Below are positions 1 to 8,444 of a DNA stretch of 64,000 nucleotides, piece after piece (positions within the stretch are counted from its first letter, which is position 1; the number at the start of each line of letters is the position of its first letter). Location: the NCBI RefSeq assembly GCF_011927945.1, contig NZ_JAATJM010000001.1, positions 1,931,501-1,995,500 of the forward strand, given 5' to 3'. A program made the position numbers and the translations under genes. The stretch is from Brevundimonas alba (GTDB lineage Bacteria; Pseudomonadota; Alphaproteobacteria; Caulobacterales; Caulobacteraceae). Under the pieces are notes generated by a model, which ran no database searches, was not told where the DNA came from, and saw only the letters and a list, made by a program, of their open reading frames with translations.

Positions 1-1044
1 GGCGATCTCGAACCGGGTCGATCGCCCTTCCAGCTTGCGCAGTATCTGCGCGGCGATCTGCGCCGTCGCATCGATAGTGGCGCGGGAGAGGGTCGAAAGG
101 CTGTGCTCGCGCACGGGAGCCGCGGGCGCGTCCGCCTGGGCCGCGGCGCCGTCGCTCACGGGAGAGGTTTCGGCGGGCGCAGCGTCCGTCTCTCCGGCCG
201 GAGCCGGAGCAGGGGACGGCCCAACGGGCGGCGCCGAGGGTTTTTCACCTTCGGCGGTCGGAGCGGATCGACCTGTCGGAGCCTCTGCCGCGCCCTTCAG
301 CTCGGCGGTCGCCGCCTCAGCGGGCTTCGCTGTTTCATCCAGCGGTTTCGCGGTCCGCTCCGCCAGCGCCCGTAGCGGCGCCGGCGGAGGGACAGGAGCT
401 TCAGCCGCGTGACTGCTCGTCCGTGCGGCGGCCTCGGCGGCCGGCGTGTCGGCGACGGGTTCAAGCGCCGCTTCGGCCGGCAGAACCTGCGGCTCTGTCG
501 GTTTCCCGGAGGGCTGCGCCGGAAGGACGAGGGCATCCTCGCCCTTGCCGGGCGGGGTTCCGGGTAGGACCTGTGGGCCAGGACCCTTGCCCGCCGTCGT
601 GCCGGGGAGAACCTGGGGCTCCAAGCCTTTGGGCGTATCGGCGCCGGGCAGAACCTGCGGTTCCAGACCCTTGATGTCGGGTGCGCCCGGGAGGACCTGA
701 GGCTCGGTCCCCTTGGCGTTGATAATGGCGGGCAGGACCGAAGGCTCTGCATCGGTGGTGTCCGCGACACCGGGAAGGACCAGAGGATCGGTCGCGGCGT
801 CAACAGACGGCTTCGCGCCATCGATCGTCAGGGTCGTATCGTCTCCGCCCGCGAAGGTGTCGCGGTCGATGCCCGTGCGAGCCTCGACCCCCGCCCTCGT
901 CCGGAGTGCATTGCGCGGAGCGCCTTCGTTCGACAGCTCGACCGCCAGCAGGTTTCCGAAGCCGGATGCGCCAGGCCCCGACGACCCACGAGGAGTCGCC
1001 TTGTGGACAGGCGCCAGTATGGAAAGCACGGCTTGCGCGGACAT
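1..1044 (-). CDS. fliK: Flagellar hook-length control protein FliK (C-terminus outside window)
   Basis: The leftward frame is open from an ATG at 1044 to the window edge, 348 codons, so the C-terminus is missing. The last residues seen (LRKLEGRSTRFEIA) match the start of the conserved Flg_hook C-terminal domain of FliK, which acts with FlhB to switch flagellar export from hook to filament proteins. The rest is low-complexity Ala/Pro/Glu-rich linker, as usual for FliK rulers. Residues 86-197 form eight exact 14-residue repeats of the type EPQVLPG plus seven residues. A sigma-54 promoter lies about 60 bases upstream of the ATG, and flgK is divergent. No other start exists in frame nearby; the ribosome site (GGGA) is weak. 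The identity is inferred from the domain edge, composition and context, because the diagnostic domain is cut off. Confidence 0.8.
   Translation of the reverse strand, partial: MSAQAVLSILAPVHKATPRGSSGPGASGFGNLLAVELSNEGAPRNALRTRAGVEARTGIDRDTFAGGDDTTLTIDGAKPSVDAATDPLVLPGVADTTDAEPSVLPAIINAKGTEPQVLPGAPDIKGLEPQVLPGADTPKGLEPQVLPGTTAGKGPGPQVLPGTPPGKGEDALVLPAQPSGKPTEPQVLPAEAALEPVADTPAAEAAARTSSHAAEAPVPPPAPLRALAERTAKPLDETAKPAEAATAELKGAAEAPTGRSAPTAEGEKPSAPPVGPSPAPAPAGETDAAPAETSPVSDGAAAQADAPAAPVREHSLSTLSRATIDATAQIAAQILRKLEGRSTRFEIA
454..789 (-). repeat. Eight tandem 42-bp units encoding VLP repeats in FliK
   Basis: Read leftward from 789, eight consecutive in-frame 14-codon units each begin with a variant of (D/E)PxVLPG: DPLVLPG, EPSVLPA, EPQVLPG (twice), EPQVLPG again with a different spacer, GPQVLPG, DALVLPA and EPQVLPA. 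The period is exactly 42 bases (789 minus 495 is seven periods). The spacers are Gly/Lys-rich and less conserved. Confidence 0.9.
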
Positions 1045-1116
1045 GGTCCCGAGGGGGTGTCGCCGGAGCGAAGGTGGCTTGGGCGCTTGCTGCGCCGAAC
1101 ATTCGGAACCCACGGC

Positions 1117-1131
1117 GCAAGTCGCGGGCCA
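1117..1131 (-). promoter_or_regulatory. Sigma-54 promoter for fliK
   Basis: Leftward sequence TGGCCC-GCGAC-TTGC matches the sigma-54 consensus TGGCAC-N5-TTGC with one mismatch and keeps the invariant GG-N10-GC spacing. Expected transcription start is near 1105, about 60 bases before the fliK ATG. Confidence 0.7.
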
Positions 1132-1276
1132 GTTCACCAATCACGAACAACCATCGGAAAACACGAGAAACTTCGCCGAGCTCGCGGAGGCCGCGGCAGT
1201 GAAGAAGCGGTCGAATCTTGCCGCGTGCCGACGTTTCTTGCCCGGCGCCAGCGCTCGGCGCCTTCGGCCCGGCGGT

Positions 1277-1291
1277 TGGCCCGCCGCTTGC
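1277..1291 (+). promoter_or_regulatory. Sigma-54 promoter for flgK-flgL
   Basis: Rightward sequence TGGCCC-GCCGC-TTGC matches the sigma-54 consensus with one mismatch and exact GG-N10-GC spacing. It uses the same TGGCCC hexamer as the leftward promoter at 1117-1131. Expected start is near 1303, with a leader of about 135 bases before flgK. Confidence 0.7.
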
Positions 1292-1436
1292 GCTCCTTGC
1301 CGCTCATGACACAGGCGCGAATTACGATCTCGCGAGAATTCAGTGACTTGGCCGGATCGCTTGCGGGCGAAGCCGGGCAAAAAGGGCGCGTCGGCTGGCA
1401 GGCCTTGCCGGGCGCCAGTGTAATGGAGGCCGCTGC

Positions 1437-3548
1437 ATGTCCCTGAACGCGATCATGAACACGGCGACCAGCGGCCTTGCCGCGGCCCAGACCCAGTTGC
1501 GTGTGGTCTCGGACAACGTCTCCAACGTCAACACGCCCGGCTACGTCCGCAAGATCGCCGACCAGGTCACCCTGACCAGTCAGGGGATGGGCGCGGGCGT
1601 CGAGGTGGCGCGCATCCGTCTGGCGACCGACCGCTTCCTTCAAGCGGCCAGCCTGAACGCCGGCGCGGAGGCGGCGCGTCAGGGCGTTCGTTATGAACTG
1701 TACGACCGCATTCAGTCGCTGTTCGGCGATCCCGGTGGTGACAGCGGCTTCTTCTCGCAGGTCGACGGCATGTTCTCGGCCTTCGCGGCCAGCGCCGAAG
1801 ACCCGACCTCGTCGCCGCGTCGGCAAGACGCCCTGTTCCGCACCCAGGCCCTGTTCGACGAGGCCGGACGGATCGGCGAACAGATTCAGGCGGTCCGCGA
1901 GGATGCGGACGGCCGCATCCAGAGCGCCGTCGAGAAGGCCAACAACCTGCTGCAGCAGATTGAGGGGCTGAACCTCGAGATCGCCCGGGCGACGGTGGTC
2001 AGCGGTGACGCGTCGGGTGCGGAGACGGCGCAGTCGGCCCTGATCGGTCAACTGGCGGAGCTGATGGATATCCGCGTGTCGGTGCGGCCGGTCGGCGGCG
2101 TCTCCATTCGAACGGGCGCCGGAACCCTGCTGGCCGGGGAGGGGGCGGCGACGCTCAGCTATACCCGGGCAGGAACGGTCACCAGCGAGACGGCCTTCAA
2201 CGAGATCTGGGTCACCGAGCCCGGGGGGCAGAAGCGCTCGCTGCTCGACAGCGTGGTGTCCGGCGAGATCAAGGGGCTGGTCGAGCTTCGCGACGTCGAG
2301 GCTCCCGCGACGGCCGAGCGTCTGGCGGAACTGGTCTCGCATGTCGCGGACGAACTGAACCGGGCCCACAACGCCAACAGCTCGGTGCCGGCCCCTACCA
2401 GCCTGACCGGCCGCAACGTCGGCCAGACTTTCGAGAGCGCGATCGCCGGCTTCACGGGCGGGACGACGGTGGCGATCACCAACGCCGCCGGCGTCGTGCA
2501 GAGCCGGGCCGATATCGTCTTCAGCGGCGCGACGATGACCGTGAACGGCGTGGCGGCCACCCCGACCACCTTCCTGAGCGTGCTGAACGCCCAGCTCGGC
2601 GGCGCAGCGACCGCCAGCTTCGTTGACGGCAAGCTGACCATCGCGGCGAGCGGCGGGAACGGCGTGGCCGTGGCCGACGATCCGAACAGCCCCTCGGCCA
2701 AGGCCGGGCGCGGCTTCTCGCACTACTTCGGCCTCAACGACCTCATCTCGACCGACCGCCCGGCCTTCTACGAGACCGGGATGACGGCGGCGTCGCAGCA
2801 TGGGTTCACGGCGGGCGAGGCGCTCAGCTTCCGCTTCACGGGCGCGACCGGCTCGAAGCTCCGCGACATTCAGGTGACGGTGCCCCCGGGCGGAACCGTT
2901 GGCGATCTGGTCACGGCGCTGAACGATCCGGCCACCGGCGTCGGCCGCTTTGGCTCGTTCGCCTTGGCCGCCGACGGCTCCCTGAAGTTCACCGGCAACG
3001 GCAGCCCGCCGCCGACGATGAGCGTCCTCGAGGACACGACCATCCAGGTTCCGTCTGGGGTTTCGGTCACCGAACTGTTCGGCATCGGCGGCGTGCGTGC
3101 CTCGCGGGCGGACGGCTTCTCGCTGCGGACCGATATCCGGCAGAGCCCTGCGAAGCTTGCGCTGGCCCAGCTCAACCTGACCGCCGCGGTCGGCACGTCG
3201 GCGCTGAGCACAGGCGACGGACGAGGGGCCCTTCTGCTCGCCGACGCCGGCGAACGGGCGACCACCTTCTCCGCAGCTGGCGACTCCTCGGGCGGAGTGA
3301 TTTCCGTCTCGCGCTACGCCTCCGAACTGTCCGGCGAGATCGGCGGGAAGGCGGCGGCGGCCAAGAACCGCAACGACACGGCCGCCGCGCTCGCAACCGA
3401 GGCCTCGTCCCGCCAGACCGCCTTCGAGGGCGTCAATCTGGACGAGGAACTGGTGCTGATGACCACCTATCAGCAGGCCTTCAACGCCTCGGCCCGGATG
3501 ATCCAGGCGGCCAAGGACATGTACGACACGCTTCTGGGGATGATTTGA
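1437..3548 (+). CDS. flgK: Flagellar hook-associated protein FlgK (HAP1)
   Basis: 703 residues. FlgK forms the first hook-filament junction ring outside the cell and is exported by the flagellar type III system. The N-terminus (SLNAIMNTATSGLAAAQTQL, then DNVSNVNTPGYVR) is the conserved flagellar rod/hook helix with the NxNTPGY motif. The C-terminus (EGVNLDEELVLMTTYQQAF) is the matching C-terminal helix with the NLDEE motif. The middle, about residues 330-560, is the variable surface-exposed D2/D3 region, larger than in enteric FlgK. The ATG at 1437 follows GGAGG-like sequence. flgL overlaps the stop codon, so the two HAPs are translated together from the sigma-54 promoter upstream. Confidence 0.97.
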   Translation: MSLNAIMNTATSGLAAAQTQLRVVSDNVSNVNTPGYVRKIADQVTLTSQGMGAGVEVARIRLATDRFLQAASLNAGAEAARQGVRYELYDRIQSLFGDPGGDSGFFSQVDGMFSAFAASAEDPTSSPRRQDALFRTQALFDEAGRIGEQIQAVREDADGRIQSAVEKANNLLQQIEGLNLEIARATVVSGDASGAETAQSALIGQLAELMDIRVSVRPVGGVSIRTGAGTLLAGEGAATLSYTRAGTVTSETAFNEIWVTEPGGQKRSLLDSVVSGEIKGLVELRDVEAPATAERLAELVSHVADELNRAHNANSSVPAPTSLTGRNVGQTFESAIAGFTGGTTVAITNAAGVVQSRADIVFSGATMTVNGVAATPTTFLSVLNAQLGGAATASFVDGKLTIAASGGNGVAVADDPNSPSAKAGRGFSHYFGLNDLISTDRPAFYETGMTAASQHGFTAGEALSFRFTGATGSKLRDIQVTVPPGGTVGDLVTALNDPATGVGRFGSFALAADGSLKFTGNGSPPPTMSVLEDTTIQVPSGVSVTELFGIGGVRASRADGFSLRTDIRQSPAKLALAQLNLTAAVGTSALSTGDGRGALLLADAGERATTFSAAGDSSGGVISVSRYASELSGEIGGKAAAAKNRNDTAAALATEASSRQTAFEGVNLDEELVLMTTYQQAFNASARMIQAAKDMYDTLLGMI

Positions 3549-4474
3549 TGACCCGCGTCGCGACTTTCGGAAACTACCAGTCCGCCCTGCTCGACCTGAT
3601 GAAGGCGCAGACGCGGGCGGCGGACGCACAGGAGCGGGTCTCGACCCAGAAGAACGCCACCGATCTGACGGGCTTTGGCCGACAATCCGAGACCCTGACC
3701 GCGCTCAAGGGCGCACAGAGCCGGATCCAGGGCTTCATCGACACATCGAAGGCGGTGTCGGCTCGCCTGACGACGCAGGACCTGGCCATGAACCAGATCG
3801 GCGACGGCATCGCGGGTCTGCGGCAGGCGGTGGGAAGCGCCCTCTCCACGGATTCGGCCGGCTCGCTGATGCTGGAACTGGAGGGCCATTTCCAGGAAAT
3901 CCGCGGCGGTCTGACGATGCGGCATCAAGGCGGCTATCTGTTCGCCGGAGCCTCGACGACGACGAGTCCAATGACAGTGGCCAGCCTTGGTGAGTTGGCG
4001 GCGGCGCCGGACGTGCCGTCGGTTTTCCAGAACGACACGCTAAAAACCGCCAGCCGGGTGGCCGAGGGAACGACCCTCGAGACCGGCTTCCTCGCCGACG
4101 AATTAGGCGGAGAAGTGCTGGAAATCCTGCGCGACATCCAGACCTTCCATGCCGGGGCCAACGGGCCGCTGACCGGCAAGATGACCGAGGCGCAGAAAAC
4201 CTTCCTGACGACCCAGCTCGGTCGGCTGGAGCAGGCGGCGACCGCCGTGATCGACAAGATCGCCAAGACGGGCTCGATGGCCAATCAGGTCGAGAGCATC
4301 ACCAAGAGCCACGAAGCCCAACTCGGGTCTCTCGACGAACTGGTGTCAGATCGCACCGACGCCGACATGGCCGTGGCCATCACCGATCTGCAGCTGTCGC
4401 AGGTCGCGATCCAGGCCTCGGCGCAGGTGATTTCGCAGCTGCGGCAGGTGTCGCTGCTCAACTATCTGACCTGA
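3548..4474 (+). CDS. flgL: Flagellar hook-associated protein FlgL (HAP3)
   Basis: 308 residues. FlgL forms the second junction ring, between FlgK and the flagellin filament. It has the flagellin-like N-terminal helix (residues 1-140, with the motif FGRQSETLTALKGAQ) and the C-terminal helix (TDADMAVAITDLQLSQVAIQ, close to the flagellin C-terminal motif). The ATG at 3548 shares its A with the TGA of flgK (TGATG), with GGGGA a few bases upstream. A TTG three bases earlier is also open but less likely. It ends the flagellar block; the following genes are unrelated. Confidence 0.95.
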   Translation: MTRVATFGNYQSALLDLMKAQTRAADAQERVSTQKNATDLTGFGRQSETLTALKGAQSRIQGFIDTSKAVSARLTTQDLAMNQIGDGIAGLRQAVGSALSTDSAGSLMLELEGHFQEIRGGLTMRHQGGYLFAGASTTTSPMTVASLGELAAAPDVPSVFQNDTLKTASRVAEGTTLETGFLADELGGEVLEILRDIQTFHAGANGPLTGKMTEAQKTFLTTQLGRLEQAATAVIDKIAKTGSMANQVESITKSHEAQLGSLDELVSDRTDADMAVAITDLQLSQVAIQASAQVISQLRQVSLLNYLT

Positions 4475-4521
4475 CGCGACAAAACGCCTCTGCAGCTACG
4501 CTGGACGCACCGTTCCGGGCG

Positions 4522-4536
4522 GAACATAGTGCGAAC
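4522..4536 (+). promoter_or_regulatory. Putative LexA (SOS) box, GAAC-N7-GAAC
   Basis: GAAC at 4522-4525 and GAAC at 4533-4536 are separated by exactly seven bases. GAAC-N7-GAAC is the complement of GTTC-N7-GTTC, the known LexA operator of alphaproteobacteria. The box ends two bases before the ATG of the radical SAM gene, so bound LexA would block transcription or initiation. No clear ribosome site remains, which would suit a leaderless or very short-leader message. Confidence 0.72.
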
Positions 4537-4538
4537 AC

Positions 4539-5780
4539 ATGGCGCAGATCGATCTCCGGCGAAAGCTATCCATCCTCGCGGACGCGGCGAAATACGACGC
4601 CAGCTGCGCCTCATCCGGCACATCGAAGCGGGACTCGCTGGGCGGCAAGGGCGTGGGTTCCACCGAAGGCATGGGCATCTGCCATGCATACACGCCCGAT
4701 GGCCGCTGCGTTTCGCTGCTCAAGATACTGCTGACCAATTTCTGCATCTACGACTGCGCCTATTGCATCAACCGGGCGAGCTCAAACGTGCCGCGGGCGC
4801 GGTTCTCGGTCGACGAGGTCGTCGAGCTGACGCTGAATTTCTACAAGCGGAACTACATAGAGGGCCTGTTCCTCTCGTCGGGCATCATCCGCTCGGGCGA
4901 TTACACGATGGAGCAACTGGTGCTGGTGGCGAAGAAGCTGCGCACTGAGCACGACTTCCGCGGCTACATCCATCTCAAGCTGATCCCGGAAGCCGACCCG
5001 AAGCTGGTCGAGGAGGCGGGCCTCTACGCTGATCGGCTGTCCGCCAACATCGAACTTCCTCGAGACGAGGCGCTGAAGCGACTGGCTCCGCAGAAGGACG
5101 TCGGCGTCATCAAGAAGGCCATGGGCCAGGTGCGGCTGGCGGTCGAGGCCGCGAAGCCGGAGAAGCGCGACCGCATCAAACCGCCGAAGTTTGCGCCCGC
5201 CGGCCAGTCGACCCAGCTGATCGTCGGGGCGGACGGGGCGCCGGATACCGAGATCATGGATCGCAGCGCCTCGCTCTACGGCGGCTACGGCTTGCGGCGC
5301 GTCTATTATTCGGCGTTCAGCCCGATCCCGGATTCGTCCAGCGCCCTGCCGCTCGCCAAGCCGCCGCTGATGCGCGAGCACCGGCTGTACCAAGCCGACT
5401 GGCTGATGCGTTTCTACGGGTTCTCCGCGCCCGAGATCGGCGAAGCGGCGACGGATGGGATGCTGGACCTCGCCATCGATCCCAAGCTGGCGTGGGCGCT
5501 GAACCGGCGGGAGCAGTTCCCGGTCGATGTGAACACCGCGCCGCGAGAGATGCTGCTGCGCGTGCCGGGATTGGGCGTGAAATCGGTCGACCGGATCGTG
5601 TCGGTCCGGCGCTGGCGGACGCTGCGGCTGGAGGACATCGCCCGCCTGTGCCGCGGCATCGACAAGGTCCGCCCCTTCATCACGACCCTGGACTGGACCC
5701 CGGGCGGGCTGACCGACGCCGCCGATCTGCGCGCCCGCATCGCGCCCGATCCGGCGCCGGTGCAGATGAGCCTGTTCTGA
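4539..5780 (+). CDS. Radical SAM protein with C-terminal HhH region, putative DNA repair/modification enzyme
   Basis: 413 residues. The radical SAM cluster motif CxxxCxxC is seen as NFCIYDCAYCINR (about residue 69), so the protein should bind a 4Fe-4S cluster and cleave S-adenosylmethionine. The C-terminal region, about residues 315-400, has a helix-hairpin-helix look (VNTAPREMLLRVPGLGVKS), which fits DNA binding. This arrangement matches the family annotated as putative DNA modification/repair radical SAM protein (TIGR03916). The stop overlaps the ATG of the UdgX fusion (TGATG), so the two are made together, and a LexA-type box lies directly upstream. The substrate is unknown; the repair role rests on the partner and the operator. 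Confidence 0.88.
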   Translation: MAQIDLRRKLSILADAAKYDASCASSGTSKRDSLGGKGVGSTEGMGICHAYTPDGRCVSLLKILLTNFCIYDCAYCINRASSNVPRARFSVDEVVELTLNFYKRNYIEGLFLSSGIIRSGDYTMEQLVLVAKKLRTEHDFRGYIHLKLIPEADPKLVEEAGLYADRLSANIELPRDEALKRLAPQKDVGVIKKAMGQVRLAVEAAKPEKRDRIKPPKFAPAGQSTQLIVGADGAPDTEIMDRSASLYGGYGLRRVYYSAFSPIPDSSSALPLAKPPLMREHRLYQADWLMRFYGFSAPEIGEAATDGMLDLAIDPKLAWALNRREQFPVDVNTAPREMLLRVPGLGVKSVDRIVSVRRWRTLRLEDIARLCRGIDKVRPFITTLDWTPGGLTDAADLRARIAPDPAPVQMSLF

Positions 5781-7213
5781 TGCACGTCGGGGCGCTGGCC
5801 GGGGAAACGGATTTCGAAGGCTGGCGGCAGTCGGCGCGTGCGTTCCGGCTGGCCGGCGTGCCACCGGAACGGGCGGCATTTCGGGTCGGGGCCGGCGGCG
5901 ACGGGCTGTTCGACGAGAGCCTGCCGCCGCCGTCCCCGGATGCGGCGCCGTTCACAGTCCCCAAGGCCTTCGTGGATCTGGCGCAGGAGGTGATCCTGCA
6001 CCGGTCGGAGGACCGGTTCGATCTGATGTACCGCCTGCTGTGGCGGCTGGAGGCCGAGCCTGATCTGATGAAGATCGTCACCGACGCGGATGTCGCCGAC
6101 GCTTTGGAGAGAACGAAGAACGTCAGCCGTGCCAGCCACAAGATGAAGGCCTTCGTCCGCTTCCGGCAGATCGAGGAAGACACCGGCGAGCGATGGATTG
6201 CCTGGTTCGAGCCCGCGCACCGGGTGGTGGAGAAGACCGCACCTTTCTTCGCGCGAAGGTTCTCGACCATGCACTGGTCGATCCTCACCCCGGACGGCTC
6301 GGCGTTCTGGGACGCGGAGACGCTGACGTTCGGGCCGCCGGCAACGCGCGACATGGCGCCGACCGAGGATGAGATCGAGGAGTTCTGGAAGACCTACTAC
6401 GCCTCGACCTTCAACCCGGCGCGGTTAAAGACGAAGACGATGCAGGGGGAGATGCCGCGCCGCTACTGGAAGAACCTGCCCGAGGCGTCGCTGATCCCGG
6501 AACTGGTGGCGCAGTCGACGGTTCGGACGGAGGCCATGGTCGCCGCGCCCGCTCCAGAACCCAACGCCCGTCTGGCCAAGACCCTCTCGCGAATGAACCG
6601 CGACCAGTCGTTCGAGAAAGGCTTCGTCCCCTCGACGCTGCAGGAACTGGATCAGGCGGTGCAGGCCTGCCGCCGTTGCCCGCTGTGGCGCGACGCCACG
6701 CAGGGGGTCTGCGGCGAAGGTCCGAAGAAGGCGCGGCTGATGATCGTCGGCGAGCAGCCGGGCGACCAGGAAGACCTCGCCGGGCATCCCTTTGTCGGCC
6801 CCGCGGGCAAGGTGCTGGACGTCGCGCTGGACGAGGCGGGCATCGACCGCGACGACGTTTTCGTCACCAATGCGGTCAAGCATTTCAAACACGAGCCGCG
6901 CGGAAAGCGGCGCATCCACAAGACTCCGGCGGTGAGCGAGGTCAGCGCCTGCCGCTGGTGGCTGGACGCCGAGCGCCGTCTGGTGAAACCGAAACTGATC
7001 GTGACGCTGGGCGCGACGGCGGCGCTGGGCGTGCTCGGGCGGAAGGTGGCGGTGACTCAGGAGCGCGGTCACGGCATCGATCTGGCCGATGGCGCGAAGG
7101 CGCTGCTAACCGTCCACCCGTCCTATCTGCTTCGTATACCCGAAGCCGCGGCCAAGGCGGCGGAGCGTGAACGCTTCACGCTCGACCTGAAGCGAGCCAA
7201 GACGCTGCTCTGA
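5780..7213 (+). CDS. udgX: DUF4130 (TIGR03915) - UdgX uracil-DNA glycosylase fusion
   Basis: 477 residues in two parts. About residues 1-270 resemble the TIGR03915/DUF4130 family found with radical SAM repair proteins. From about residue 290 the protein is a family-X uracil-DNA glycosylase: motif A is GEQPGDQED (residue 324), followed by the long loop KRRIH with His380, and motif B-like VHPSYLLR (about 446). In known UdgX proteins the KRRIH histidine forms a covalent bond to the abasic sugar after uracil removal, so the enzyme ends stuck on the lesion. Four or more Cys residues around the core (CRRC near 295) fit the expected 4Fe-4S cluster. Start ATG at 5780 overlaps the upstream stop. An earlier in-frame start exists inside the upstream gene but is unlikely. 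Confidence 0.93.
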   Translation: MHVGALAGETDFEGWRQSARAFRLAGVPPERAAFRVGAGGDGLFDESLPPPSPDAAPFTVPKAFVDLAQEVILHRSEDRFDLMYRLLWRLEAEPDLMKIVTDADVADALERTKNVSRASHKMKAFVRFRQIEEDTGERWIAWFEPAHRVVEKTAPFFARRFSTMHWSILTPDGSAFWDAETLTFGPPATRDMAPTEDEIEEFWKTYYASTFNPARLKTKTMQGEMPRRYWKNLPEASLIPELVAQSTVRTEAMVAAPAPEPNARLAKTLSRMNRDQSFEKGFVPSTLQELDQAVQACRRCPLWRDATQGVCGEGPKKARLMIVGEQPGDQEDLAGHPFVGPAGKVLDVALDEAGIDRDDVFVTNAVKHFKHEPRGKRRIHKTPAVSEVSACRWWLDAERRLVKPKLIVTLGATAALGVLGRKVAVTQERGHGIDLADGAKALLTVHPSYLLRIPEAAAKAAERERFTLDLKRAKTLL

Positions 7214-7328
7214 CAATACATTTTCAGCGTGGCTGAACGATTACGCCCGGGCGGCGTTCTTCCGCTCTGCCCCAGCTTTGCCGTGGTCGGACCGTAGGCA
7301 AATCGAACGGCGCAATCTAGGTAGGGGC

Positions 7329-8444
7329 ATGGCCGCAGCGGACTTCGAGATCGACGAGGGCGGGGGGACGTTGACCCTGCGCCTGACGGGCGACTGGACC
7401 GCGACCAGCCTTGGCCGGATTTCGCGCCGGCTGGACGACGACCTGCATCAGCGCTGCGTCGACGCCGTCGATCTGAAGGATCTCGGCCGCTTCGACACGG
7501 CGGGAGCGCTCGCCATCGTTCAGGCCAGCAACTGCGTTCTGCCAGCCTCGGCCTGGAGTCAGCGCCCCGAAGCGGGGCGGACCTACGCCATGGTCGAGCG
7601 GCTGGAGCGCGAGAGCGCCGGTCCGCCGCGCCGGTCGCCCGGATGGGTGCGGGGCTTCGCCAAGGTCGGCCGTGGCGTTCAGGACATCGTCGCCGAGGCT
7701 ACGCTGTCGATGGCTTTCCTCGGGCGACTGATCACCGCCTCGGGCACGGCGATGAAGCATCCCGGCCGCATCCGCTGGGCGGCGTGGTTCAGCCAGGGTG
7801 AGCGCTCGGGTCTCGACGCCATGCCGATTGTGGCTGTCACCAACTTCTTCATCGGCGCGGTCATCGCCTTCCTCGGCGCCAACCTGCTGACCCAGTTCGG
7901 CGCCGGCGTCTTCACGGTTCAGCTGGTGGCCGTCGCCACCTTGCGGGAACTGGCGGTGCTGATCACCGCCATCCTGTTGGCCGGGCGTTCGGCCTCGTCC
8001 TTCGCCGCCGAGATCGGTTCGATGCGAATGAACCAGGAGGTCGACGCCATGCAGGTCATGGGAGTCAATCCGTTCCAGGCGCTGGTCATCCCGCGGCTGA
8101 CCGCGATGATCGTGATGATGCCGCTGCTGACCTTCATCGGTATTCTGGCGGGGCTGTTCGGCGGTCTGCTGGTGACCTGGAGCCAGCTCAGCTACGGGCC
8201 TGCCTTCTTCGTTCAGCGGATCAGCGAAGATCCGATGATGGGAACGCATCTGATGGTGGGTATGACCAAGGCGCCGGTCTTCGCGGTCGTTATCGCCGCC
8301 ATCGGGTGCCGGCAGGGCATGGCCGTCGCCGGCGATGTGGAGAGTCTTGGCCGACGGGTGACCGCGGCCGTGGTGCAGGCCATCTTCGCCATCATTCTGC
8401 TGGACGCCATCTTCGCGCTGATCTTCCTGGAGCTGAACCTGTGA
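7329..8444 (+). CDS. mlaE: STAS-MlaE permease of phospholipid ABC transporter
   Basis: 371 residues. The first ~90 residues form a STAS-like domain (AVDLKDLGRFDTAGALAIV, the sulfate/anti-sigma-antagonist fold that MlaB supplies in E. coli). The rest is the MlaE permease with about five membrane segments and the conserved stretch SMRMNQEVDAMQVMGVNP. It is the inner-membrane core of a transporter that moves phospholipid between inner and outer membranes. ATG 7329 follows AGGTAGGGG; an earlier start at 7278 would add 17 unlikely residues. The stop overlaps the GTG of mlaF. Confidence 0.93.
   Translation: MAAADFEIDEGGGTLTLRLTGDWTATSLGRISRRLDDDLHQRCVDAVDLKDLGRFDTAGALAIVQASNCVLPASAWSQRPEAGRTYAMVERLERESAGPPRRSPGWVRGFAKVGRGVQDIVAEATLSMAFLGRLITASGTAMKHPGRIRWAAWFSQGERSGLDAMPIVAVTNFFIGAVIAFLGANLLTQFGAGVFTVQLVAVATLRELAVLITAILLAGRSASSFAAEIGSMRMNQEVDAMQVMGVNPFQALVIPRLTAMIVMMPLLTFIGILAGLFGGLLVTWSQLSYGPAFFVQRISEDPMMGTHLMVGMTKAPVFAVVIAAIGCRQGMAVAGDVESLGRRVTAAVVQAIFAIILLDAIFALIFLELNL

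Larger units (their letters stand above)
1045..1436. other. Intergenic region between fliK and flgK
   Basis: This 392-base gap separates the divergent fliK and flgK starts. It holds two sigma-54-type promoters pointing outward (1117-1131 leftward and 1277-1291 rightward) with about 145 bases between them, enough room for enhancer-binding activator and IHF sites. I could not pick out those sites with confidence. The flgK leader after its promoter is about 135 bases long. No convincing small gene is seen. Confidence 0.7.

Noticed and set aside
1380-1420. GG...GC pairs nearer to flgK as alternative sigma-54 promoters
   Set aside because: The spacings are 8, 11 or 12 instead of 10, or TTGC is missing; only 1277-1291 fits.
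1134-3629. Very long open frame on the minus strand opposite flgK (about 830 codons)
   Set aside because: It mirrors flgK in a GC-rich genome, has Arg/Gly-rich composition without domains, and flgK is certain.
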